A stretch of 64,000 nucleotides of DNA, taken from Halocafeteria seosinensis. Lineage: Eukaryota > Sar > Bigyra > Bicosoecida. The notes beneath the pieces were generated by a model. The model was not told where the DNA came from. It saw only the letters and a program-made list of their open reading frames with translations, and did not search any database. This document shows positions 30,784 to 41,210 of this stretch, in pieces. Positions within the stretch are counted from its first letter, which is position 1. Each line of letters starts with the position of its first letter. The stretch covers positions 1 through 64,000 of the forward strand of contig LVLI01000533.1 in the NCBI GenBank assembly GCA_001687465.1, read 5' to 3'. A program made the translations under genes and the position numbers.

Positions 30784-31021
30784 TTATCCACTACCACTCC
30801 AATGACCATTACTATCACTGTTGTACCACGGCGTTGGAACTGTTGGGTGTGGCCACAGTGTGTGGCTGTCTGGCTGACGGGCTCATCTTCACAAGTGGTG
30901 CCCATTCACTACAAGCGGCATTTAAACCGTGTCGAGTAGAAATGACACTAGTGATACACGTCGCTGTTGGTAGAATGAGACAAGATTGGATTGTGGGGCT
31001 ATACGCAAACCTTAAACTACA

Positions 31022-34000
31022 ATGAGTGCCTGTGCAGAGACGGAGCAGCATCATGATGTTGATGAGAAGGCATCATCCTCATCTCCTGCGCCGGAGGTGA
31101 TGGCCAAGGACTGGGAAGTCATTACTGTTAGTCCCGGAGGGACCCGAGTGCTTCGTCCCATATTCGAGGATGACCACACAACAGGAGAACGCCGGCGAGT
31201 GGATGTGGCTCAGGTTACATACGAGACCTTGAATGCCATGCGCCAGGAGGAACCAGGAGGGCACTTCTCCTTGGAAGACAGTCGGCAAGTGTTAGAAGTA
31301 CGTCATTTCCATTTTACCTCTGCCATGAGATAGGAAAGTAACACTACAGCGTCTATGTTTCTTCGGCGGCTATTACAGGATGTGTTACACCCGGCAAGGA
31401 ATCTGGCCAAAGAGCTACCTCGGGAGCAAATCTTCTCCACGTGGACACCAGGGTTTGACCCGATGGTCTACAAAGTTCCTGAAAGTGACAAACTAATCGG
31501 TTTACTACCTAGGAAGAACCCCCTTTCCTTGCGTGTGGTAAGTTAGAGTATGTCAACACAAGATACTGACTCTGAAGAATTCACGTAGGTTTCCCTGCCG
31601 TCGCCCATCTTCAGGATGCTCTCTTGGGAGATGTTGCTAAACCTGTAGACAATTCAGACGTTCCTGCAGCGCAGCCATGGCCACTTCCAACGGTGGAATC
31701 TGTACTTCTTTCGGAGAAAAGAGTAGATCACGTGGACTTGCATAACATGTCCTCTTATGAAATCCGTGAGCAACTCCAATCCTCTAGTCTGGTGGACATG
31801 GCGAATAATATGAACTCTCAGTCGACAGAGCTATATACGCGGGGCAATAGTAATCGAATGGCAACAAGGAGCCTTACAGATACTACTGATGATGCTATTG
31901 AACTCCATAGGAAGGTGATTGAAGGATCCTGGTATTGGAGCGATGACGTACCCGTTCCTTCGTATGATTCCTGGAGGAACGCAGAATCCAATTCGGAAGA
32001 TATCATGAAAGCTCCTCTACTGACACATTTGGATACGGTTGGAGAAGGACTGCTCCCATCGCAATGTATTGGATGGGAAGATACCTCGGATCATCGTGCC
32101 AGGGCTACTGACATGGATCATGACGGTGGCGTTTCGCTATTCAAAGAATACATTTCCGAAACACACGTAGACGTGGTTGAAGAGTGTCTCCGCAGTGTGG
32201 ACGTACAATCGACAGAGCAACATCATTCAGTTGCTCTAGAAAACGTTCAACCTTGCATGGGGGACAGTAGGGACAGGGCAGAACCTGAGATATCTCTGTC
32301 ATCCTTGGAAAACTTATTAGAGCCGTGGACGTCGGCAAAGCACTCTACACCCAGCAGCGAGGCTGTCAAAAACATTGAGCATTCCTCTGGCGGAAAGAAA
32401 GCTAACATTACGGTCACACAGAAAGAAAGACGCCCCCAAGGGGATACCGATGCCGCCGCCTCCATCCGTTTGAGTGAGGCTTTTGTCAGTAACTTCGTAC
32501 AGCACAGTATTGGCGCAGATTCCCATAAGATTAGGTCAGATATTTGGACCACTGGTAGGGAGGACATAATGGAGGAAGATAAGGGAAGTAATATCGACTG
32601 TTCTAACGCTGAAATGAGGCATGACGAAGAAGTAAACCAGGATGACGATATGGAAGATGCCACGTTCTCGACCGATCTGACGACTACGCTGCATGATGAC
32701 GAGTGGGATGAGGAAGTGCGCAACGCTTTGGCATTTGAGGACGCAGTCAGTGGTAGGTCCTCGGCTATGGATATGAGTGCTTTGCGCAAGGCTCGCCAGA
32801 GACGCAGTGTACCGTCCAATCAGGAGTGGGCGATTGTAGATCGATTGTCCGAAGAAGAACTTGACACAGCCGAGGCTCAGCAGACGCCTGCATTTACTTG
32901 GGAATTTGAATTGGATTTGTTTCAGCGAGAAGCCATATACCATTTGGAGCGGAAGGAGTCTGTCTTTGTCGCCGCCCACACTAGCGCTGGCAAAACAGTC
33001 GTGGCAGAATATGCCATTGCCCTGTGCCAATCCCATTACACAAGATGTATTTATACCTCGCCAATCAAGGCTCTTAGTAATCAAAAATATCGAGACTTTC
33101 GAAACAAATTTGATGACGTTGGCCTAATCACGGGGGATGTCTCTGTTAAGCCTGAAGCATCTTGCCTCATTATGACCACCGAAATTTTGCGAAGCATGCT
33201 TTACAAAGGGGCAGACCTCATCAAGGATGTGGAATGGGTTATTTTTGATGAAGTACACTACGTCAACGACTCTGAACGCGGCGTTGTGTGGGAAGAGGTT
33301 ATCATTATGCTTCCGCCGCACATCGGGATGGTATTCTTGTCTGCGACTACTCCGAATACAGTGGAGTTCTCTGAGTGGATTGGTAGGACTAAGCGCCGAC
33401 CTGTGTATGTTGTCGTGACTCCACATCGCCCTATTCCCTTACAGCACTACATGTATATTGGTGGGAACACATGCATGATTATGGATTCCCGGGAGAGCAG
33501 TTTCCGAGAGCGCGCCTACAACAGCTTTTTGCGAAAATTCAAGGAAAAGGAAGAGGAGAAACTGGCGAAGAAACAGGAAAAGGTTCTGCAAAATGCCCAG
33601 GGTAAGAACAAAGGTAGGGTTCTACAAAGTGTAAACTCCCAAAACAAGAACCGTGGTCGAATGGGTGGAGCGGCGGATTCACGTGGTAAGGCAGGTCGTG
33701 CTGGCTGGCAGCAGCTGATACATCATTTGCGAGAACAGGAATTACTTCCCACGGTGGTCTTCTCTTTCAGCAAAAAACGATGTGAAGAATGTGCTGACGC
33801 GCTCGGCATCGTGGACTTGAATGATAGTTCCCAGAAGTCGAAAGTTCACATGTTTTGCAACTATGCCTTGCAACGGCTGAGCGGTAGCGACAGAAGACTT
33901 CCACAAGTTGTTAAAGTTCAGGAACTATTAGAACGAGGAATAGGTGTTCACCATGGAGGGCTACTTCCAATTTTGAAAGAGGTCACTGAAATTCTGTTTC

Positions 34001-36648
34001 AACGTGGATTAGTAAGAGTATTGTTTGCAACTGAGACATTTGCCATGGGGGTTAACATGCCGGCAAGAACGGTTGTGTTTAATGGTATCCGGAAACACGA
34101 CGGCCGCCAATTTCGCTTTCTGAATGCGGGTGAATATACCCAAATGTCCGGGAGAGCAGGAAGACGAGGATTGGATGCCACCGGTACTGTATATGTTGCG
34201 TCATTCGACCTCGAGAATGCTCCCGATGCCCCTACCCTGAAGAAGCTGCTGACTGGGTCATCGACTGAACTCTCTAGTCAGTTTCGCCTTACGTACAATA
34301 TGCTTCTAAACCTTTTACGTGTTGAAGATATGTCGGTAGAGGACATGATGAGGCGTTCATTTTCGGAATTTTCCACGCAAAGAGCCCTTACTGGAAAAGA
34401 CATTCCTATGCTCCTGTCTAGGGCTCGCCAGCGCTTGAAAACTCTCGAAGACCAATTGAAGGTCATAAGCGGCAAATATGTGGAGCAAATTCTCTCTTGG
34501 AATCATCAGACTCGTAATACATTGGAAGGAGTGTCAGGAGAAACTGGTAGTCCTGTTGAGCTGGAATGCCTGTCAGAGGCATGTAACAATTTTGCCTTGA
34601 ATCCCGAGTCTTACTTACGTCGCCTATTCAGCTCTGTAGCACACTTTTGTTCTCTCCAAGAGAAGGAGCTGGCTGAACAAGTGGGTAGTTGGAATCCAGG
34701 CTCAGAAGATCTAAAGCTCCCTCGAGAGGAAATAATTTGTTGCGGAAGGTTGTGTTTTCTCCACGATGGTCTGCCTAGCTCTCAGGATAGGCAGAAGTCA
34801 GCTGGAATCCCGTGGGTACCGGCCATCGTGTTAAGTGCACCTTCCGAACAGGATAAAGTGTTTGTCGTGGTGTTGGCGCCAGTAGGGTATCATCCGCCGA
34901 AGGCATCAGAACGGACAAAGGCTACATTGAGAGATCTGTTTCATTCGCAGAGTAATTTACATGGGGATAAAGCTTCGGGAGGATCCAAGACCAGGCATGA
35001 AGAAGACGACGATTTGTTGCTACAAGGACTTGGAGACAAGAAGGGTGGAAAATCGAAGAAGAAAGGAGGGAAGCAAAAGCGGATGACGTTAGACGATAGG
35101 AAAGAAGTGACGACTCGGCAACCTGGTAGCTCCACAAACAAACCGATTTTCCAAGGGTGGTTTGACGTAGACAGTTTCCTAGAGGACCTTCCGAGTGAAG
35201 AATGTGTGGATAGCGACGGATACCAAGGCTCCTTTGTTGGTTTACTGGAAGTGACTACGCAGCAGCTAAGTTTCGTTTCCAATATAGTAATGTCAGAGAA
35301 TGGACATGGGGATTTGTCCCGAGTCTGTCAGGCTGCGGAAGCATCCTCGAAGCTGTTTCCCAACGAGTTACGGGAAGATGATGATACTTCTGTAGAGTTA
35401 AAATTGGACAATGTCAGGACTGTCGGCAAAGGTTCCGAAGGGTTGCACACGGTGGTGACTGCAGAAGGGCGAGAATCCGCACAGGGTTTAGTATATGCAT
35501 CGGATGCGCTTCAGCGAATTGGTGAGGAATTGAAGGACTATTGTTTTTCAACACTAAAAGCAGCTTTAAGTAAAATAATGGATGGGGTAGATAGCAGTCC
35601 TTCCAGTATAGTCGAGAAATTATGTACTCGTAGTACACTGCTTCCTCGCATCTCTTGCCCTACTTTAAAGGATTGGAATGTCAGCACCGGAAACTGGAGC
35701 TCGTACCTGCTATCTTCGCTTTTACTACGCTGCTTTGTTGAGCCTCTTGCTGCTTCAAGTAACTTTCCAACTAAGCGGGAGCAACTACTACAAGGTGAAA
35801 GTAAAGAGGTGTTCCTCTCTGCTTTGGCCGTGTCGACGGATGATTCGCTCTTCCTGTGCGACGGTGACATCGATGCTGGCATTCCCGCGGCGTGGCTAGT
35901 GCAACAACGACAGCGAGAACTTTCGCGACAAATGGAAGAACTGAGGTACCGCGTCAGCAACGAAAGTTTATCTTTGTTCCCTGACTTCAAACAGCGTTTA
36001 AATGTTCTTGAGGAGCTAGGCTACATCAGTCCCGACCCGGAAACTGAGCATCTAAAACGATTAGAAGGGAGTAGTGAAATCAGTAGGGCACTAAGCGCAA
36101 CGGTGGCTCTAAAAGGACGGGTAGCCTGTGAAATCAATACATGTGATGAACTTGTTTTGACCGAAACCATTTTCGAAGACATTTTTGGAAATTTGGATGC
36201 CGCCGAATCCGTGGCCATTCTGTCTGCGCTTGTCTACCAGGGAAAAAACACAGACGACGATTCCGGTCTCTCAAAGGGGGTCACGTCAGACGCTCTTGTA
36301 GATGCCATAGATAAAGTCAATAGTATCGCTGTCTCTTTGGGGCGTGTACAGGCTAATGCCGGTTTAGAGATTATTCCGAGTGAGTATGCCCGAAGTGGGC
36401 TCCATTGGGGACTTACAATGCCTGTGTACCAATGGGCTCGGCATATGCCATTCACGGAGATATGCAACCTAACGGACGTTCCCGAAGGCACGATCGTACG
36501 CACTGTGACTCGGTTAGACGAGACCTGCCGTGAAGTTCGGAATGCGGCTAGGGTGATTGGGGACCCGGAGTTATTTAGCAAAATGGAAGAGGCCTCTACT
36601 CTAATCAAACGAGATGTTGTTTTCGCCGCCTCCTTGTACATTGACTGA
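31022..36648 (+). CDS. SKI2-type superfamily 2 DExH RNA helicase
   Basis: Exons 31022-31297, 31379-31537 and 31615-36648 give 1822 residues. The helicase core begins near residue 565: Q-motif-like FELDLFQREAI, motif I AHTSAGKT (about 599-606), YTSPIKALSNQKYRDF, GLITGDVS, motif II DEVHYV (about 689), SATTPN, HHGGLLP, ATETFAMGVNMPARTV and motif VI QMSGRAGRRGLD (about 988). An rRNA-processing-arch insertion and a C-terminal helical DSHCT region (EYARSGLHWGLTMPVYQWAR, LDETCREVRNAARVIGDPEL) follow. Ski2 is the 3'-5' RNA helicase that, with Ski3 and Ski8, feeds mRNA to the cytoplasmic exosome. The early WxPGFDP-type peptide in exon 2 (STWTPGFDPMVY) is typical of Ski2 rather than Mtr4. The protein is longer than yeast or human Ski2 (about 1250-1290), mainly through an acidic N-terminal extension. 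Confidence 0.93.
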
Positions 36649-36745
36649 AATAGTAACAAATAAATAAGTATATATTTTCTAAGGACTCCTTGTGTTACGT
36701 GAATCTTTCTACAATTCTCAATTTTGTATTTGGGTCAAGTCGGTC

Positions 36746-38735
36746 TTAACTGAGCTTTTTCTCCAGCAAAGTTTGCTCATGGAGCCCCCATCTATCTTCG
36801 TCCAGAGTGTGTTCCAGTTCCTTGGATTTCTGTAGCCATTCTCGTGCTTCATCTAGGCGGCCTAAGGAATCAAGACACTGAGAGATCTTCAATCGATTCA
36901 CCATCCAAAATCCAGCTTCTAAGGACTCGGCCTTGTGAAAATATTCCAACGCTTCTTGAATCGTAGCACTGGGAGGTTCTCCAAATATCGCGGTAGCAAG
37001 TTTTCTCTCCCACCACCCAACTTTCGATACCTCATAAGCCCAAGTGCCCAATACTGCAATCACCAGTAGCTAAGACATAACACTACTATACATGTGCCAA
37101 CGGAAACGCTATGTGCTTACTGTAGTATCCTTGCGCATCTTTAGGATTGATTTCGACGCACCGCTTAGCATATTCTCTGATTTTATAAGCGTTCTTGATA
37201 GAGTCTTGAAGCGACCCACCGTATTGGGCGAGCAGAACCGCAGCCCATTTGTTAGCTTCGCAACTCTTTTCGTTCAATTCTAGTGAACGCACCACGTGGG
37301 TGTACCCTTCTCGGATGACGGCAATACGGGACTCCCTGTCACTTTTGGATTCTTTCGCAGGTCCACCAGTTTGACGGCACATTCGGTTTGCTCGAGCGTT
37401 GGACGCTCTGCCAATGCGCCATTCAATTTCTGCAAGCTCTTGATTCTCATTTGTACGCTCCAGCAACAACCGTAATGCCTTTTCTTCTTTCTCGCATTCT
37501 TGATTTTTATGTAATGCATCGCACTCATCCAGCACTTCCCGAACGGGCTTCTCCGACTCTTTATGTTCTCTTGGTTGTTGTTGAGCCACCTGCTGCGTCC
37601 CACCGTTGGCTGTCTTTGAAGCGTGTCTGGCATCTTTTCGAGGCTTCTTGTGCATTTCGGCTGTAGCATTCCTTATAGGACCATCTTGTAACGCCGACTG
37701 ACCTGGGGATAGTTCAACTACTGCTTTGGCTATCATCAAGGTGGAACCAATGGCCAGAATTGGAAAAATAGCCTTTTGAATACTTAGAGGCCCACCCAAT
37801 TCATCAATCGACCCCGACGAAAACCGGAAGCGAAAGCCTATGTACGAAGTTACGAGAACTTGAAAACTCAACAGGACGAAAAACATAACCTGTGGGGCAC
37901 AACATGCAGCAGCACAAGTATTGTAAAACTCGCTCCAGCAGTAACATCAAAGAAAACGTACCATCAGCTGCCGATTTCGACGCTGAACGGGATCCTCTGT
38001 TTTGGAGTTGACGCCCTTGAAAAGAGACTTTACTTTGTTGAACAGCCCGTCATCACTAGCGGAGCCGGATGACTCTGAGCACTTCCCAGTGTAAGGCTCT
38101 CGTTGTACTTCTGCTTCTGTGTCCCATCCAGAGAAACATTCTTTCAATGGTTCTGGTGGATCACCCTGCATCCATAAAGATCCCAACATACATCAATAGT
38201 GAAATGAAACTACAGTAAAGGAACAAACGTCCACACACATATAAACAACAAACACACTTACCCTCTCTTCTACGAGAGCTCGTTCCTGAATCAGCCGCGG
38301 TACGAGTGTGACGTGATCGACTTCACCCCCGTCGGCAGCACGAGTCTCTTTCTCGTGGGATTCCATCGTCTCCGAATCTCGACGACGACGCCGAGGGTCC
38401 TGTCGATGCTGGTAATAATAGTACACTCCCGTGCCCACAGCCACCGTCAACGTGCCACCACAGACAGCGACCGTGGCGAGTGTGGACCAGAATTCGCGAG
38501 GCTGTACAGTCGTGCGCGCCTTCCCAAACATGGGGTATCCCAATAAAGTACTGGGAGCGCAGAGTAATTCCTGCCATCGCCTCCGGAAAAATCCTCCAAT
38601 TCCCTGCACGAGGGAGCGTCCACCATACGATGTTGATGATGGGTAAGTTGCAGTGGTACTTGGTGCTGGTGGTGGTGGCCCTGGAGGACCTCTTGTGGGG
38701 CGTGAGGAGCCTGTATATGGCGTGGAAGATGGCAT
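36746..38735 (-). CDS. RMDN/PTPIP51-family TPR protein with membrane anchors
   Basis: Four exons in matching phase: 38262-38735, 37962-38165, 37121-37889 and 36746-37053, giving 584 residues. The C-terminal half is the regulator-of-microtubule-dynamics TPR domain: EIEWRIGRASNARANRM, CEANKWAAVLLAQYGG, CVEINPKDAQGYYILGTWAY, GWWERKLATAIFGEPPSATI, ALEYFHKAESLEAGFWMVNR, LDEAREWLQKSKEL. Upstream are a Pro/Ser/Thr-rich N-terminus, a membrane span (STLATVAVCGGTLTVAVGTG) and a second hydrophobic segment (FFVLLSFQVLVTSYIGFRF). RMDN3/PTPIP51 in animals tethers ER to mitochondria and binds lipids. The two hydrophobic segments and this relation suggest an organelle-contact protein. An ATG at 37886 could also start a shorter 357-residue form without exons 1-2. 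Confidence 0.8.
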
Positions 38736-39325
38736 TTTGTGGCGCTAGCGGACCTAGCTTTAACTCATCTCAACCGCAACAGCAGAGCACTACCAAACGC
38801 GCCACACCCGTATATACGGTACAAAAGCATACACTATACCCACAGAAACAACCATGGATGCTGTGGTAGTCTGCTTGCAATGCAATGAAATGAGGAAAGT
38901 CTTAAGTTGAAGTTTGGACCCCTGGAATTCAAAATTCGAATGCGGGAGACTTGGTCGTCAAATGTAAATAATTCATTTTCCAGTTTTCTGAATGATATTG
39001 ACATAACCAATCATAATTGGTACAAATCAATTTATGTTACTTTCGGTGAGGATTGTTCTATTTATTCCTTCATGCGTACATTAGTCTTGATTATGTAGAC
39101 CAATCCAATTTATGTTACTTTCGGTGAGGTTTGTTCCAGTGTTGTTGTTCTGTTTACTCCTTCATACGTACATTAGTCTTGATTGAAATGGATTCTTATT
39201 TTTCAACTGTGTCCGTATGTAGACCATTTCTCTGGGAATGGTTGAAATATCGGTATGACGGGGTAAACTCAACCGCCACTTCGGAATTTTTTTTCGTGAT
39301 ACAACACAACGGGTTCTTCCAAATT
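38736..39325. other. Intergenic region with imperfect direct repeats
   Basis: Upstream of the RMDN-like gene. A/T-rich, with a pair of direct repeats at about 39027-39183. No gene is seen. Confidence 0.5.
39027..39183 (+). repeat. Two imperfect direct repeats
   Basis: AATTTATGTTACTTTCGGTGA is followed by a T-rich spacer, CTCCTTCAT-type sequence and CGTACATTAGTCTTGATT. The set occurs at about 39029-39094 and again at about 39109-39183, the second with a small internal expansion. Confidence 0.8.
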
Positions 39326-39613
39326 TTATTTTCGACCACATATAGTGAGATATTTACCTAGTGGCTTCTTTGGTGGTTCACAAAGTGCAAAGGGCGCTTC
39401 GCACTGCTGTGTATTGTTTCGAATGAGGCGATTCATGTGCATCGAATCAACGCGAAATCCTCCGTTACTAGTGAACTTCCGAACAAGCGCTTCGAAACTC
39501 CTGTCGAATGTACATGTAGGGTCGCGAAAAGATATCCACTCATTGGTGGTGTATGACGTTCGATTCGAGAGCTCTGCAAACCAACCGTCACCAGAAGCAT
39601 TTGAAGGCTGAAC
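39326..39613 (-). CDS. Possible alternative last exon of the Siva-like gene
   Basis: An ATG-less frame of 95 codons follows a good acceptor (cccgcttacag). It would join in phase to a gtgtat donor near the end of the Siva-like ORF, replacing its last few residues. The peptide (STFDRSFEALVRKF-like core, NNTQQCEAPFALCEPPKKPL) is unrecognised. It may be an alternative 3' exon, a separate gene whose start is missed, or spurious. Confidence 0.25.
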   Translation of the reverse strand, partial: VQPSNASGDGWFAELSNRTSYTTNEWISFRDPTCTFDRSFEALVRKFTSNGGFRVDSMHMNRLIRNNTQQCEAPFALCEPPKKPLGKYLTICGRK

Positions 39614-39668
39614 CACACTGTAAGCGGGACTGGCTACTTGTCTTCATTCGTCTTCGTCTTTAAGCGTT

Positions 39669-40503
39669 TCATCCCATACACGTATCCTCATGTTCTTGCG
39701 AAAACTGATTTGGCCTATGATGAAGCATTTCGACGCAAGGCGGGCATACCTCCGCTATTCCACCAGGGAAGTGTTCCAAACACTTGCAAGGAGTACAGAG
39801 GAGGTTTGAACAGGACGCACACGACGTCGCACATCCCAAACAAGTGTGCTTTAGACAAAACGAGCATTGGGCTGTATGGTTCGCCACTTGCTGAGCACAG
39901 TTACTACACGTGTGAGTGATTCTAGGCTCCCCACTACTTGCATCATCCTCAGACTTGCCGTTGTTCCTTCCGAAGGGGAGAACTTGCTGTGTCCACTGGG
40001 AACGTCCAGATCGACCAGAAGTTTCATCAGATATTGAATTATGTTGTCCTCCTTGTTCCGTGTGACTAATTCCATGGTCTACTTCCCTTTCCTCATCTTG
40101 TGTTTGCTGCTGCTTGTACAAGCGCTGCCCATTTTCCATCAGAGTATTCCAAACAGTACATCTCCCATTCCCAGTGCCGCAGACTGAAGATCCTGGAATA
40201 GTGCATCCAAGTGCTCGTAAGAATATCCAATGCAAAAAGCTATGATTGAAGGGAATGTCTCTTACTTTGAGAAGGCTCGGTTTCGCCAGCACGATGAGGT
40301 TCGGATCCGCGTTCATGCCGCCTTTTCTTACCTCCACCTGAAGCCATAGATGCCGCAGAGGATGGAGAACGTAGACTGGAGAGAACATATTCTTCCTGCA
40401 ATGGTGGTGGCGCGTCGTCAGCTATGGGTCTCGCACGTTTGAGTCCACACATTTGGAATGTGCCAGCACCTTGTGAAGTAGTTTGCATTGTATTGATCAT
40501 CAT
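39669..40503 (-). CDS. Siva-like cysteine-rich protein
   Basis: Exons 40266-40503 and 39669-40192 join in phase 1 across a 73-nt intron and give 253 residues. The C-terminus has the Siva-type double zinc-binding pattern: CSNCAQQVANHTAQCSFC, HTCLGCATSCASCSNLLC, CKCLEHFPGG, VCPPCVEM. The N-terminus is basic and low-complexity with a KKRRHERGS-like stretch and Gln/Glu-rich linker, unlike the helical N-terminus of animal Siva. In animals Siva binds CD27-family receptors and promotes apoptosis. Protist members have no known role, so only the metal-binding domain is supported here. It is divergent from the DUG2-type gene. Confidence 0.7.
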
Positions 40504-41210
40504 ATTCAGTTGTTTGCATGGCCTAGTACCCGTTCCATTTCAAAATAATTTAAGGGGCCCAAGCAGACTGTGTGTCTTAGAAGTGGCAATCCTAGTGTGT
40601 ATGGACTCTATTAACGCGGAGACGTCCTCACACGGCATTTGAAATGTGCAATTCAAATGGCGGATTTTCCCGGGTTGCCTCTGTACCGTACAACTTGTAC
40701 GCGCCGAATTGACTCTAGAACAAGAGTGCGTGCTTTGCAACTAGAAAGGAAGAAGAATTCGGGCAGAAGCTTTCTGTTAGAGCATTCGCCAATATAGTAT
40801 TAAACGAAATGGTCACAATCTGCTCCCATGTAGGTGGTGAGTTCAATAAATCCTACTACCAGTTGTAGCCTTAGGAACGCGGGTCCAAGTGTCGGGTGTT
40901 CAAGTTTGTCTTGAAAACAGCATCTGCTACACACGCACACCGGGAAGGGGGGTGATGCTAGCAATGTAGTTTTACAGAGGGCTGGGCGAATTGGAGACTT
41001 CTTCCTTGAAGTAAATTGCAAGTTGAAGTTCCGTACAGAGGTTGTACAAGTGTAGCCGGCACTATACCACACATCGATATACCGGCCCTCTACGGTCAGA
41101 GTTGTCAAGAAAGTCGTCCATATCCACTCTTGTGCGGCGTGTATGAATCCATTGTGCTCTTGATTCATACACACACACGGAGAAGGAGAGAGAGAGAGAG
41201 ACGGGCAACA
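40504..41210. promoter_or_regulatory. Divergent intergenic region
   Basis: 707 nt between the starts of the Siva-like (minus) and DUG2-type (plus) genes. It includes a CA run and an (AG)n tract at about 41181-41200, just upstream of the DUG2-type ATG. No additional gene is seen. Confidence 0.4.
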
